Assembly: GCA_003013855.2 (NCBI GenBank)
Contig: PVNU02001548.1
Coordinates: 3,906,001-3,970,000 of the forward strand
From: Liriodendron chinense
Lineage: Eukaryota; Streptophyta; Magnoliopsida; Magnoliales; Magnoliaceae
Length of the DNA stretch: 64,000 bases
Direction: 5' to 3'
The notes below the pieces were generated by a model. The model saw only the letters and a program-made list of their open reading frames with translations. It was not told the origin of the DNA and made no database searches. Made by a program: the position numbers and the translations under genes. Of this stretch, positions 33,112 through 45,113 are shown one piece after another. Each line of letters starts with the position of its first letter. Position 1 is the first letter of the stretch.

Positions 33112-35700
33112 ATAGTTGAAAAAACTTCGAATCATGATGTCATTTTTGCCATTGGCTCGTTCGTACCCAACTTATTATTTATGTAGCCCGTTGGGTACTG
33201 TAGCTATTTTTTCTGGACCAAAATGCTCCCCACCAGGCCTTCTCTCGTAATGTATCTACTTTTTGTGGAAGTCAAGAGAGCCTTCTGAGAATTGAGTGTG
33301 GCCCCACAAAATTGATTGTTGGGGCCACCCCTCGGTCAACTTGATTTGTTCATTTTAATCGGACATCCCTGAACCTGCAGGAGGGTCATTTAAAAAAAAA
33401 AAGAGAGCTTTTTGTGGTCCACACTTACGTTAACGCCGTGAGTTAATTCCGAACTGTTTTCTCCGGTGTGGTCCATCCGTGATGAGTTTTGTCCTCAAAT
33501 TTGGACAGATAGCATGAAATTAAAGCCCCTTTCATGTAGACGGCTTGAATTTGCTTCAAGATTATTCAGTAGACCCCACATAAAAACATGAGATGGGTTC
33601 AATAGATGGATCCCTTATGCAGGAAAGCCCATTTGGCCTTTTCCTTTTTTTCCTTTTCTTTGGTTCCTAAGAGGGGCCCATTTGGCCTTTTCCTTTTTTT
33701 CTTTTTCTTTGTTTCCTAAGAGGGGACCATTTGATTATTAGGATCCTTGTCACCTCCGTGGGACCTACTTTGACTAGCTTCTGACGTGTACCCAGCATCA
33801 TTTCCTCCATTCCATCGAGCTTCTGAGTGTTTTTTTAGAGTTAAACTGTCATAACTCCATGTAGGTTACGAATCCCACAAAAACGAAGCCCACTTTTGGG
33901 TAATCAAATGGTGTTTAAATGGGGTGATTCCAAAGCAATTTGAAATTTCATTAAATGACCTTTCCAAAAAGTACAAGATCACCCAAATCGGACATGGAAT
34001 GAGGGAGTTATGACCATTTTCATCGGATCTGCATATGACGGAGTTTTGACGAATGACAATGATTTTGAGCACACTTTTAGGCAATCAAGTGGTGTCCAAA
34101 TGAGATGATTCCAAATCCATATGAAAGTTCATCAAATTATCTTTCAACAAGTATAAGATCACCCAAATCGAATATGTAACGAGGGATTTATGACTATTTT
34201 CGCTGATAGACATTGACCATCGCCGACAAACACTGAGTATCGGCGATGGATAATGAGTATCGGCGATGAACAGTGGCACTATCGGCGATTGGCAGTGGCA
34301 TTATCGGCGATGGACAATGAGTATCGGCGGACAATGCACTATCGGCGATGGACAGTGCAGTATCGGTGATGGACAGTGCAGTATCGATGTGGACAGTACG
34401 TATTGATGATGGACAGTGCAGTATCTACAATGGACAGTGAGTATTGGCAATTGACTGTGCAGCATCGACGATGGACAGTGAGTATCAGTGATGGTCAATG
34501 TCTGTCGATGAAAATGGTCATAACTCCCTCGTTAAATATCCAATTTGGGTGATCTTATACTTGTTGGAAAACTAATTTGATGAACTTTTAGATGGATTTG
34601 GAATCACCTTATTTGGATACCACTTGGTTGTCCAAAAGTGGGCCCAAAGTCAACATCGTTCGTCGATGCTCGGTCATTTGCAGATTTGATGAAAACGGTC
34701 ATAGCTCCCTTGCACATTTGATTTTGGGTGATCTTATACTTATTAGAAAGGACATTTGATGAAATTTTAGATGGATTTGGAATCACCTCATTTGGACACC
34801 ACTTGATTACCCAAAAGTGGTCTCAAAGTAACTGTCGTTCATCAATACTCCGTCGTTCGCAAATCCAACGAAAATGATCATAACTCCCTCATTTCATGTC
34901 CGATTTAGGTGATCTTGTACTTGTTGGAAAAGTAATTTGATAAACTTTCACATAACTTTGGAATCACCTCATTTAGATACCATTTGATTTTCCAAAAGTG
35001 GGCACCATTTTCTTGGGATCTGTAACCTGCATGGAGTTATGACAGTTTAACTCTAAAAAAACACTCAGAAGCTCGCTGGAATAGAGGAAATGGCACCGAA
35101 TACACACCGAAAGATCATCGGAGTGGGTCCCACAGAGGTGGAAAGGATCATAATAGCCAAATGGTCCCCTCTCGGTAGAAAAAGAAGAAAAGAAGAAAAA
35201 GGCCAAATGACCTTTCCCACACAAGGGATCCATCTATTGAACCCATCCCACATCCACTGAGTAGTCTTGGAGCATATCCAAGCAGTCCACATGAAAGGGG
35301 CTTTAATTTCAGCCATATGTCCTAATTTGAGGACAAAAGTCATCATGGATCGTAATTAACTCACAGCGTTAACGTAGGTGTGGGCCATAAAAAGCTCTAT
35401 ATATTTTTTTGAAATGACCCTCTCGTGGGTTTAAGGATGTCCGATTAAAGTGAACGGATCATATTAGCCGAGGGGTGGCCCCAACAGTCAATTTTGTGGG
35501 GCCCATATTCAATTCTCAAAATGCTCTCTTGACTTTCACAAAAAGTTGCTGCCGTATGAGAGGTGTGACATGATGTGGCATAGGGGCATTTTGATCTAGA
35601 AAAAATTGCTACGTGCCCAACAGGCTATATAAATAATAGATTGGGTACAGACGGGGAATAACAAAAAATGACATCATAATTGGGAAATCTTTTCAACTAT
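33112..35700. mobile_element. Giant foldback element, about 2.6 kb
   Basis: Outer ends ATAGTTGAAAA and TTTTCAACTAT begin inverted arms that pair for more than 1 kb: left 33112-34205, right about 34505-35700. Landmarks that pair are GTGGTCCACACTTACGTTAACG with its right counterpart near 35365, GAAATTAAAGCCCCTTTCATG with 35290, and TTTTTTTAGAGTTAAACTGTCATAACTCC with 35030. The inner arms carry 150-170-bp units (two left, three right, inverted), each with a GGTCATAACTCCCTC-type word. The loop is a minisatellite. No transposase ORF. Long terminal arms suggest a Mutator-like or foldback element; no 9-bp target duplication was found. Confidence 0.82.
34206..34510. repeat. Minisatellite at the centre of the giant foldback
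   Basis: Degenerate units of roughly 20-24 bp built on ATCGGCGATGGACAGTG, about a dozen copies, at the turn of the palindrome. Confidence 0.8.
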
Positions 35701-36116
35701 CATCACTCCCAAAGGATTAAGGTCCAACCCCACATGGGTCTCGGGGAATCATACAATTCGTGGCCTGCATCTTTCAACAGTATAAACAAACTTCAAATTT
35801 TGACAAGTGGGCCCCTGGTTGAGTAATCCAGACCATTGGGCTGTTGGGTTGGAAGAGTAAAACCGCAAATGAAAGGTTAAGATTGTTTTACCGAGGAGAT
35901 CTTTTTGAGACAGTCCATCCATTATTGGACACAACAGAACAATTGTTAATAACCATGGCCCGCGGTTGTTAGAATTAAATGCCATGTATGCTGCAAAAAT
36001 GTGGGCCACGTTTCCTGTCATTTTCCCTTCTCCTTCCTCTTGTGGTTAGGTGGGTGACCTTGATGATGGACTCCGATTCGATAGTGACCCTCCACACTAT
36101 CCAGGTCAGTCCGGTT
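35701..36116. other. Intergenic DNA, no gene seen
   Basis: Short open frames on both strands without recognisable domains; no clear repeat edges. Confidence 0.4.
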
Positions 36117-36504
36117 GGTGCTGCAAAAGCTCTGTGGCCCACCATGATGTATGTGTTTTATGCATACGGTCCATCATTTTTCTAGCTCATTTTAGGGCAT
36201 GGACCTAAAATGAGGCAGATCCAAATATCAGGTGGACCACACCATAGGAAACAGTATGCTTTTCCCTTCATTCGGATCTGTGTGGCGTAACCAACATGTT
36301 GGATGAAAAGTAAACATTACAGTGGGCCTTTGGAAGTTTTTACTGGTGGGCGTTCAATCACCACTGCTTCCTATGGTATGGTCCACCTGAGATTTGCATC
36401 TGCCTCAATTTTTGGCTCATGCCCTGAAATGAGTTGGAAAAATGAATGGGCGGCATGGATAAAACAATTACGTCATGGTGGCTCCACAAAGCTTTCCCAG
36501 CACC
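36117..36504. mobile_element. Hairpin MITE with GGTGCTG ends
   Basis: 388 bp. Left GGTGCTG-AAAGCT-TGTGG pairs with right CCACAAAGCTTTCCCAGCACC. The arms carry the CCACCATGATGTATGTG/CATGGATAAAACA pair and the GGTGGACCACACCATAGGAA pair. A right-arm-only partial copy follows at about 36541-36728, giving a direct repeat of the TTGCCAGTAGCACAGTG junction at 36531 and 36745. Confidence 0.8.
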
Positions 36505-36773
36505 TACTGCGACGCGGATTGCCTACTATGTTGCCAGTAGCACAGTGGGCCTTAGGAAGATCTTAGTGGTGGGTGTTCAATCACCACTATTATTTATGGT
36601 GTGGTTCACCTGAGATTTGTATTTGCCCCAACTTCTGGTTCATGCCCTACAATGAGCTGGAAAAATGGATGGGCTGCGTGGATAAACCAAATACATCATG
36701 GTGCAGCTGACAGAGCTTTCCCAGCACCAACGCCCATTGCCTGCTGATGCTGCCAGTAGCACAGTGTTTTATG

Positions 36774-37192
36774 GGCCCCACCATGATGTATGTGTTTCAT
36801 CCACACCATCTATCTATTTTCAAATCATTTTAGGTCATGAGCCCAAAAATGGGACATATCCAAATCTCCAAGTGGACCTACCATAAGAAAACAGTTGTGA
36901 TTGAATGCCCACCATTAAAAATTTATAGGGACCACTGTGATGTTTATTTGCTACCCAACCAGTTGATTAGGTCACACAAACCTGGATGAAGGGAAAGCAC
37001 AGATATTAGCTTCATCTAAAACTTTAGTGGCCCCTTAGGTTTTTTTAATGGTGAGTGTTCAATCAGAACTGTTTCCCATGGTGTGGTCCACATGAGATTT
37101 AGATCTGCCTCATTTTTGGGCTCAAGCCCTAAAATGAACTATAAAAAATGGATAAACAGCATTGATAAAACACATACACCATTGTGGGGCCC
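36774..37192. mobile_element. Hairpin MITE, CCACCATGATGTATG family
   Basis: Left GGGCCCCACCATGATGTATG pairs with right ACACATACACCATTGTGGGG. The inner pairs CCACCATTAAAAATTTATAG/TTTTTTTAATGGTGAG confirm a hairpin of about 420 bp. Confidence 0.75.
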
Positions 37193-37979
37193 ACATAGCA
37201 TCGTCCAGTAGTTAAGGGCCCGTTTGGATACCGACAAATAAGTTACTTTTTCTACTTACACTTGTAGATATAAGTAACTTACTTTAGATAAAGAAGTTAG
37301 GCTTATGATTAGTAACAAGTAACTTTTTACTTAAAAGTACGTAACCGCTTTGGTTAATTTTTTTTTAGCTTTTTTACTTTCATAAGTTGCTGATCAGAGA
37401 AATAGGCGAGACGAAAGAGAGGGAAATCTGATAAGTATGTTGTTTACCATTTATCTCAATGGTGGTTACTTTGGAAGGTTTCAACTGTGAGAGTCATTAT
37501 CTCCACTGATTCTTAGAGTAGGGTCCACCTGTCGGACCCCAAGAGGATCACAATGGTGGGATCCCACTAGGAATCTAGTTCCGCTCCATTTTTTGACTTA
37601 TGCTTTAATAAGGTTAGCAAAACAGATGGACGAGTGGATAGAACACATATATCAGTGGGTCTCACCCATTGTATGAATGATGTGGATGCGAGATATATGC
37701 ATCACAGGGGGTCTCACCCGTTGGATGGATAGTATGGGCCTAAGACATATGCCATCGCGGGGCCCACATCAGTTTAGGACTAAGTTAATCTTTGCACATT
37801 CCTTATTCATCAAGGTCTTGTGTGCCTAATTAACAGGGTGGAGGTCATTAAACATCACAGTGGGACACCTGATCTAGTTCAACAGGGGACAACATCCACT
37901 ATCCAGATAGTGGGGTCTACAACGACTCGATCAAGTTGATTTGCGTTTTACTTTTATCTTAGTCTATGCGACCACATGA

Positions 37980-38357
37980 ACATGTTATATGGCAGATAAA
38001 CATCAAGGTGGGCCCCACATGAATGGATAGTGTGGGTGTGCATGGTGAGTCCACATGATGGGCAATGGATATTGAAGGTGGGCCCCACATGATGAATAAT
38101 AACATTGATAGTGGGCCCTACTTGATAGATGACCAGCATTAAAGGCGGGCCCTACATAATGAATAATGCACATTAAAGGTCGGGCCATAATGATGAATTG
38201 CCCACATCTAAGGTGGGCCCTGCATGATGGATGACCCACACAATTAATGGTCCACATCAAAGGTTGGCTCCACATTGAAGGTGGGGCCCACATGATGGAT
38301 AGTCCACATCAAAGGTGGACTCCACATGATGGGCAATTAATAATGGTGGGTTCCACA
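37980..38357. repeat. GGGCCC(C)ACATGATGGAT tandem array, left part
   Basis: Units of roughly 30-45 bp alternate GGTGGGCCCCACATGATGGAT with GCCCACATCAAA. The array resumes at 39041-39310 beyond the hAT insertion. Confidence 0.8.
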
Positions 38358-39040
38358 TAGAGCTGTACACGTCGAGCATGCTTGAAAAACTGGTTCAGCT
38401 CGATTAAAAAATGCTCAATTCGGCTCGAGTCAGAAGTGAGTTTGAGCCGAGTCGAATAATTTTTTGGGTGCTCGATTGAGTTTGAGTCAACATCGAGCAT
38501 AACCTTGCCCAGCCAGAGGGTTAGTATAAATACCTAAAAAAATTGATCTCGAGCGCTCCCCTCTCTCCATAACTCTAACCTTCTCCCTCCTTCTTTTTGA
38601 GCTTGACATTCGGCCACCCAACCCACCACATTCCCTCCCTCCCTCCTTCTCTCTCTTAGCTCGATGTCTGGCCACCCTCGCTGCCTGCTTGGCTGTCTGT
38701 CGCCCTACACGGCGTTGTCGCCTCGCCCGCTGCCTGTCCATCACCCTGCACAGCACTGATGCCTCGCCAACTGCCTGGATCTACTCGCCCTGTTGTCCAC
38801 CGCCTATCCGGTAATCCCCCCCCCCCCCCCATTTTTTCCTTAGATTTTTGGGTGACCGGCAGAGTGCTGTCCAGGGCCGGTCACTCGAACTCAGCTCGAA
38901 AGACTTGAACTCGGACTCGGCTCGAAAACTCATGCTCGACTCAGCCAAGTAGAGTCGAGTAACGAGCAGGGGTAGGAGTGATCAAGTCGAGCACCGAGCA
39001 GGGGTAATACTTGACTCAACTCGCCTCGTGTACAACACTA
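38358..39040. mobile_element. Non-autonomous hAT element nested in the array
   Basis: 683 bp with inverted ends TAGAGCTGTACACG and CGTGTACAACACTA. Flanks GTTCCACA (38350-38357) and ATTCCACA (39041-39048) match at seven of eight, the hAT target length. It contains many TCGAGC/GCTCGA words and a pyrimidine tract; no transposase motifs. Confidence 0.88.
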
Positions 39041-39310
39041 ATTCCACATGACCACATCAAGGTGGGCCTCATATGATGGATGGTCCACATCAAAGGTCGG
39101 GCTAATGAGACGGAAGATAACATTGATGGTGGGCCCCACATGATGGATGGCCAACATCAAAGGTGTGCCCTACCTAATGAATGGTGCACGTTAAAGATCG
39201 GACCCTAATGCTAAATGACCTACATCCAAGGTGGGCTCCACATGATAGATGGCCCACATTAGTGGGGCCATACAATGAACGATCCACATCAAAGGTTGGC
39301 CCCACATGAT
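39041..39310. repeat. GGGCCC(C)ACATGATGGAT tandem array, right part
   Basis: Continuation of the array at 37980-38357, separated only by the hAT insertion. Confidence 0.8.
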
Positions 39311-39573
39311 GGACAGGGGATGTGAGGGGGACCAAATAGACTTGAGGGATGATTACTTGTGATGTTGGAAACCAAACATGATTTTCTACTTTAGATGATG
39401 ACTATGTTGTTTACCAAACATGCTTATCTGCTAATTAAGTAGAAATGAAGATAAGTTACTTATCTGATAAGTAGCTTATCTTAAGTAACTTACAATTCAA
39501 ATGAGCCTTAAATGTCAGTCGTCTGGGACTGAAGGGGAGTTGATTAGTTGTTACCCAGGGCAACGATTTAGTA

Positions 39574-40060
39574 GGTGTCACCCTAATCGTGTGGGGCCCA
39601 CATTGATGTATTTTTTTATATATCACTGCCGTTCATATGTTTTTCCATCTCATTTGAGGACGAGATCCCAAGCCTTAAGAAGATCAAAATCTCAGGTGAA
39701 CCATACCACTAGGAACAGTGATGAATGAATATTAAAAACGTTTTATAGGCCACAAAAGTTTTGAGATTAAGCTGATATTTGTACTTTCCCTTCATCCAAG
39801 TCTTCTTGACATTATCTACAGGTTGGATGGAAAATAAACATTACGAAAACCTTACAATGGGCCCTTTGGAATTTTTAATGGTGAGGAATTCAAACACCAC
39901 TATTTCCTGTGGTGTGGTCTACTTGAGATTTGGATCTATTTAATTTTTGGTACCATGCCCTAAAATAGGCTGGAGAAAGGGATGGACGGCATGGATATAC
40001 AACACATCATTAAGGTAAGCCCCACGGTAAGGGTATTATATACCCACTAAGGGTAACACC
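39574..40060. mobile_element. Foldback MITE, GTGTTACCC family
   Basis: GGTGTCACCCTAATCGTG at the left pairs with GGGTAACACCTAATCC at the right. The arms match the copy at 32084-32585. Longer outer ends may reach 39551. Confidence 0.72.
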
Positions 40061-41094
40061 TAATCCGGTCACTACCGAATCCGAGTCTGTTGGGAATAAC
40101 AAGGTCCCAGTACTCACCAACAGGATTAATGGACAAGCATGTATGGGATGTGGATGGGCTCCACGCTCACATGGCATTTTTAGCGTACGTGCCAAGTCCT
40201 TGTGTTGATTTGGTGGTATCTGATTGATAAAATAACAATTCCTTAATGAGGTCTCAATTCCAATCCCTTGGAACACAAGGTATGGTTCACTGGTGGATAA
40301 CTTCCAACTTATTAAGTGCACGTGAAATCCAATCCTTCCAATAAATTGGACCACCATGAGATCACTTGGTGCAAAAATCAGCCTTTACTACTAATGAGAA
40401 GAGCCACACACTGCTTCATGTGGTGCAACCCTCTTGAGCATTTGATCTGCCTTCTTTTTGGGTTCATGCTCTGAAATGATACGTCAAAATAGATGAATAA
40501 CATGGATAGAACATATGGATCACGGTGGCCCCACAGAGCCCCTGACATGACATGTTGTCTCTAGCTAGGTCCTAGTGGGGGGTAGTACCCAATGTGTAGG
40601 AGTGGATTACACGAGACACAAGACTCACCCAAGACGGTGCAGTCCTTTCCATATGCTTAACAACCTGTTTGTTCCTGTCAACAGTGGGAACCAAATCCCA
40701 CTATTTCCAATGGTGTGGTCCGCTTGAGCTTTGGATTAGCCTCTTTGAGCCCCACGTCCTAAAGTGGTTGGGCAAAACTAATAGACGAAGTGTAAGTGGG
40801 AAGCACAATCTATGAATACTAAGCACATGATTATTCTTAAGTTTTATAAACCATATATTTAGTATAGTGAATGAGGTTAAGTGAGCATGACAAGTATATT
40901 AAGAAGACTGGAGTCAACCCCAACAATTATCCTAAGATCAAGGCAAAATCAACCCAACAACGGAAGTTTCAACAAAGCTTAAAAGATAAACCATATACAT
41001 GCCAACTTAAAGGTAAAGGTGACCATATGATTGACCATAGGTTAAGTGAAATGATTTGCTTTTAAGTTAAATGTTTTCAAATCATTTTTAAAGT
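40061..41094. other. Intergenic repeats, no gene seen
   Basis: Contains partial hairpin arms (40430-40560, 40610-40760, the latter starting with a CTCACCCAAGACGGTGCAG end). The frame at 40871-41065 has a HDKYIKKTGVNPNNYPKI-type text but no known domain. Confidence 0.4.
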
Positions 41095-42560
41095 CACATT
41101 TCAGGATAATTCAGCTAGCCTGACCCTATATTCGGTCAGCTTAAGAATCTTCGACCAATCTATAAAATTCGGCTAAGTTTCCAGCAAGCAAACTGAAAAT
41201 TTCAGAAGGTGTTTGGTCAGTCGAACAGACCTTCGGTCATCCCAAGGGTGTTCGGTCAAGTTTTTAGCAATGGAGCTGAATTTTGGACCCTGAGCTCGGG
41301 TTAGTCGAATTTTGAACAAATTCCCATCTCGCGAAATCTGCTAGCCGTTGGGACAAAATCGTTGGATCTTAGATTAGCTAAAGGCAATCTTAGGTTAGCC
41401 GAAATTCTAACTTTTTTTTAATATATAAATAAAGCTTTTCTCTCGTTATTTTTCATCAATGAAAACTATGAAAAAAATCTTCTCTTGTGAAAAGCTCTCC
41501 ATTATATTCTGGCTATTTGTTTTTTAAGTTTAATTTAATTTTCATAGCTATCTTAGTTCTCTTTGATGGGGTTTTCCTCCTCAGTCAAGAGGAGAGTTGG
41601 TGCAACCTGGGTATGGTCAAGCGCCCGGACCAAGGTCTGGCGACTGAAATTGCCCAGATGAGGCAGAATGTTGCTGGACAATTTTGACAGCAGTCGGGCG
41701 CCCGACCAAGTTGGTCCGGGCGCCTGAAATTGGGAAGTTCCTTTGGTTTTCTCCCTAGATAGTCTTTTGCTTCGGCGGGCACCCGACGACCCTTTTGACC
41801 GGGCGCCCGACCCGACGCGGACTGCTTATACGCAGTTTCCTATTTAGGTTCTAATTCCTCTGGTTTCCTATTTAAGAGGTTCCAAATCGTGATTAGGGTA
41901 TCCCATTAAGGTGTTTTCACGTCTAAGGTGAGAGAGAGAGGAAAAGAGCAAGAGAGAAAGAAAAAAGAAAGAGAGAAGAAGCTTGTAGAAGGGAGAAGTT
42001 GCTTGAAGAGGAGTTCTTCTGCACAACCGTCATCTCAGCGCTTCTACGTCCTCGTGATCGGTGAGATCCTCCTATTTTCATAGTTCTCTTGTTGTTTATT
42101 CTTCCCTGCGTGGGTGAAGAAGGTTTGATCCAAGCGGTGTGTGCTTGTGATCGTTGTAAACGATTCTCTGAGGTAGTGGATTGTTGATCTGGACTAGGTC
42201 CCGTGGTTTTTACCTCTTTGAGGGTTTTCCCACATAAAAACCTCTTGTATTGTGAGATTGTTGATTTGCTTTTGATCATTGCATTATCATAGTCCATAAT
42301 TCTAGTGCATTGGGGGGCGAGATCCTAAGGTTTGTGTGAAACGCACCTAACACTCTTCTCAAGTTATTTTTGAACTATTTGAGAGAGATCATTCTCAACT
42401 TGAGCATTGAGAACTGAAATTGCAGCTTTTTTAGAAAAATTCTTCATAGAAGAAAATACATATCTAAATCCATCTTGTTGTGCTGTATTGGTTTATCTAC
42501 ATCAAAGATTGGATTACTACAACCCTGAAGCTTTATCTCTGTAAGCTTCACCAACGTCTT
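41095..42560 (+). mobile_element. Nested Copia-like LTR remnants (approximate)
   Basis: An outer LTR-like sequence (41095-41590, resuming 42353-42560) has repeated TTCGGTCA words. An inner one runs from about GTTGGTGCAACC (41596) to CACCTAACA (42352). The inner one holds palindromic GGGCGCCCG clusters (41620-41820) and the CCGTGGTTTTTACC/GGGTTTTCCCAC block seen in the solo LTRs at 19040 and 30184. No target duplication could be read, so the limits are provisional. Confidence 0.5.
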
Positions 42561-43800
42561 CTACATAATGGGCCCCACTGTGGGAGTGGGTCCCATTATG
42601 TTTTGGGGAAAAAAAGTGGGTGCGTCATCACGTCACCAAGAAACCCAAGCCACCCTTGATTACTTCTCTCTTTATCCTTCTTCTATGCGTAATAGCGGCA
42701 AGCCCAAACCCACTGCCATCCTCAACCCATCATGAAATTGGACCTGGTCCACTAATTGAAATCTTTCATTTGGTGAGTCCCGCTAGTTCAACCACCCTTG
42801 AGAAAAAAGAAGAGTAATGCGACATGCATTGCCGCATGTCACTACCAAGCCAAAGTCCCGACTCCTCACACTTCTCTCCTTTTTCGTCGCTTGAGAATAG
42901 AACGACTCCTTACCGATCTTATCCAGACCATTCATCGATGGTTTTCATTTAAAAAAACATCAAATAGTTAACGCATGCTGCCACAAAGCCACAACCTCAT
43001 CCTCGGATCCTCCATATTATCTAATGGTGGGTATGTCACCAGCACACCCTAGTGCCAACCACCAATCAAACCCCACTCCTTCCCCTTTTTTCTTCTCTTC
43101 GATTTTGATTGCTCTTGCACTCGGTAGTAAAACTCTTCCGCACTTGAACCTACCAAGGAAAACAATCCCAACCATCTGTTTCTTATAACCAAAAGCTCAG
43201 TGGAACCCATGGGAACCATCGATTTGAAGAAAAATGCATCGCACCAAGATTTGTCATTATAAATTCCGTCATCTTACTTAAATAGCATCACCATTGGATT
43301 CGAGAATTTTTCAATCTAAAGACCTAGTTGAGTGTCGTATGGGCCTTCTGGTGTTCGTGAAATCATCTAACATTTGTCAGAAACAAATATAAACCATTAA
43401 TACTCTCATATACCTAGACGGTTGCAGAAGCCCAATCGCGAGAACTCGACGTTATCTCCCGGTGCAACTATGACTCTGGAGCTTGCTTTCAAAAGCACCT
43501 ATGTGCATCTATAAGAATAAAAGAAATTGGGAAAGAGAGATATCACAAGTGTGTAGTGAGTTGTGGCTCCTAGAGTAATGTCAAGATGGCCTAGTCCAGT
43601 CCGTTTGCTAGGATGAAGGATGAAGGAAGAAGGAAAATAGAAAACATCAAGTAGAGAAAAGAAGGAAAGAAGAAAGAAAGAAAAGAAAAAACTCAACTGA
43701 GTTGATCCACTAATCCAATTGTCTGAACCGATTTCTAATGCTAAATTGGGCTCGCTTTCATCATCCAACAAAGAACCCTGACGGTTTCCCTTAAAACTTA
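42561..43800. other. Unassigned stretch, no convincing gene
   Basis: A palindrome (CATAATGGGCCCCACTGTGG/CCCATTATG) at 42567-42600. A 65-codon frame at 42620-42817 has a hydrophobic stretch (LITSLFILLLCVIAA) resembling a signal peptide but no supporting context. Possibly the U3 side of the LTR remnant that ends at 45113. Confidence 0.3.
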
Positions 43801-44299
43801 CCGAGTCGCATCGAGTTGTCTCTTATATAACTATGTCTAACTAAGTCAGCGTAGAATCGAGACCTATCGAATGCGCATGACATTCTAACAACATCTTAGA
43901 TTGTTTCACACCCTTTTCAGGAAGGCAATCTTTCCCGATTGAAAACCTTACATGTATGTGGTAACAATGAGCTTAATTGTTAATGTATTTACGCTTGGCC
44001 AGGTAATGGACATGGTAAATTTAATTTATGTATTATGAAATACTACTGTTCATTAGAGGCTGTGGATGCATTAGTTTAAGTTTCGACAATATGTGTTATC
44101 ATTATATCATGTAGTAGTTGTGTTGAGTTAATTATGAATATGCTTGTATGCCATTTAGTTTATATATCTGCATGTATTTTAATTGTAGTATAAGAGTGTA
44201 GGCAGTGTCATTTGAATTGTCAAATTTGTTGATATGTTATTAAGTGAATATTTCTATTAGTGGAATGTGTTGCACAATGTATAGCTTAATATACTTGTA

Positions 44300-44575
44300 T
44301 GGGTTCTTTGCCCAACATCGTTCCCGAAAGGATCATCATTGCATGTGTGCTTTGCCCAGAGTCATTTATGAAAGGATCGACATGAGTGTGCTGCCCTGGT
44401 TGATTTCCAAAAAGGTATGCATACACGGGTGCTCTGCCTTAGGTTCGCCCTAAAGGTTTGTTACTAGTGCTCTGTCGAGGGTCATACTTTAAAAGGATCA
44501 ACATAGGTGCTCCGCCTTGGGTCATCCCCTAAAAGGATCAACACACACGGGTGCTTTGCCCTGCATTAGTTTAAA
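44300..44575. repeat. Degenerate tandem repeat, GTGCTCTGCC units
   Basis: Five to six units of about 40-55 bp: GGTGCTCTGCC or variants, then GGGTCAT-CC, then AAAGGATCAACA. Confidence 0.75.
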
Positions 44576-44857
44576 ACCGATCATGAATAATTGTTTTATC
44601 TTATTTTGTTATTGTAAATTCTCAAAGGTTACTAAGATAATGTGAAATACCATTTTAATTCTTGTAATTGATCTTATTCATTTCACTTGGCTTATATTTG
44701 GTGCTATCGTAGAATTTCCAATATGTGAATGAAGTGACCCTATTGAGTTATGAACTCACTTGATTTAAACAATTCATGTATAGGGTGAGAATACTTTGAA
44801 GAGGCAGGTTATTATTAATAAATAATTGGCATAGTTTATTTGCTCTCACGTAGTTCT

Positions 44858-44861
<4 letters not shown>

Positions 44862-44891
<30 letters not shown>
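44862..44891. repeat. (AT)n microsatellite
   Basis: About 15 uninterrupted TA units. Confidence 0.9.
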
Positions 44892-44892
<1 letters not shown>

Positions 44893-45113
44893 AATTATTT
44901 TCTTGCTTTCTAGTAGTTGATTTAAAGTGATGTTATAAAATTTGGTTTGCTTGTTTGAGTATAATATGTGATTGATTGTTAGAATGTGAATATTGATTTG
45001 ATGGAATAATAATGGTGAATATTAATGTAATAATATGTGCAACTACTATCTCATGTCTTGGGATTTAGAACAGAATCATACAACTTGAGTGTCTGAATTC
45101 CGCGGTGTGACAA

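Larger units (their letters stand above)
37216..39507. mobile_element. TTAA-bordered element with internal tandem array
   Basis: Inverted ends GGGCCCGTTTGGATACC (37216) and CAAATGAGCC (39507) are each bordered by TTAA (37212-37215 and 39508-39511). The subterminal AAGTTACTT/AAGTAACTT words are also inverted. TTAA fits a piggyBac-like 4-bp target, but a TTA/TAA 3-bp (PIF/Harbinger) reading is equally possible. No transposase. The interior is mainly an array of GGTGGGCCCCACATGATGGAT units, into which a hAT element (38358-39040) has jumped. Confidence 0.7.
43801..45113 (+). mobile_element. Del/Tekay-like LTR remnant, right end
   Basis: Ends with TCTGAATTCCGCGGTGTGACA at 45113, resembling the ends of the other Del-type LTRs. 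It holds a degenerate tandem repeat at about 44300-44575 and an (AT)n run at 44862-44891. The left end was not found. It abuts a hairpin MITE that starts at 45114. Confidence 0.5.

Noticed and set aside
34206..34510. CRISPR-like array
   Set aside because: The units are degenerate minisatellite copies without constant repeats and unique spacers, in a plant foldback element.
37980..39310. CRISPR-like or regulatory repeat array
   Set aside because: Unit length and content vary continuously, and ends belong to a transposon; a tandem satellite-like array explains it.
40871..41065. 64-codon Lys-rich frame
   Set aside because: No recognised domain and inside repeat DNA.
41595..42352. Solo LTR with target duplication
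   Set aside because: TG/CA ends are imperfect and the flanks AGGAG and CTCTT do not match, so only a remnant is claimed.
42620..42817. 65-codon frame with a signal-peptide-like hydrophobic stretch
   Set aside because: No promoter, homologue or context; close to LTR remnants. A small secreted peptide cannot be excluded but is not supported.
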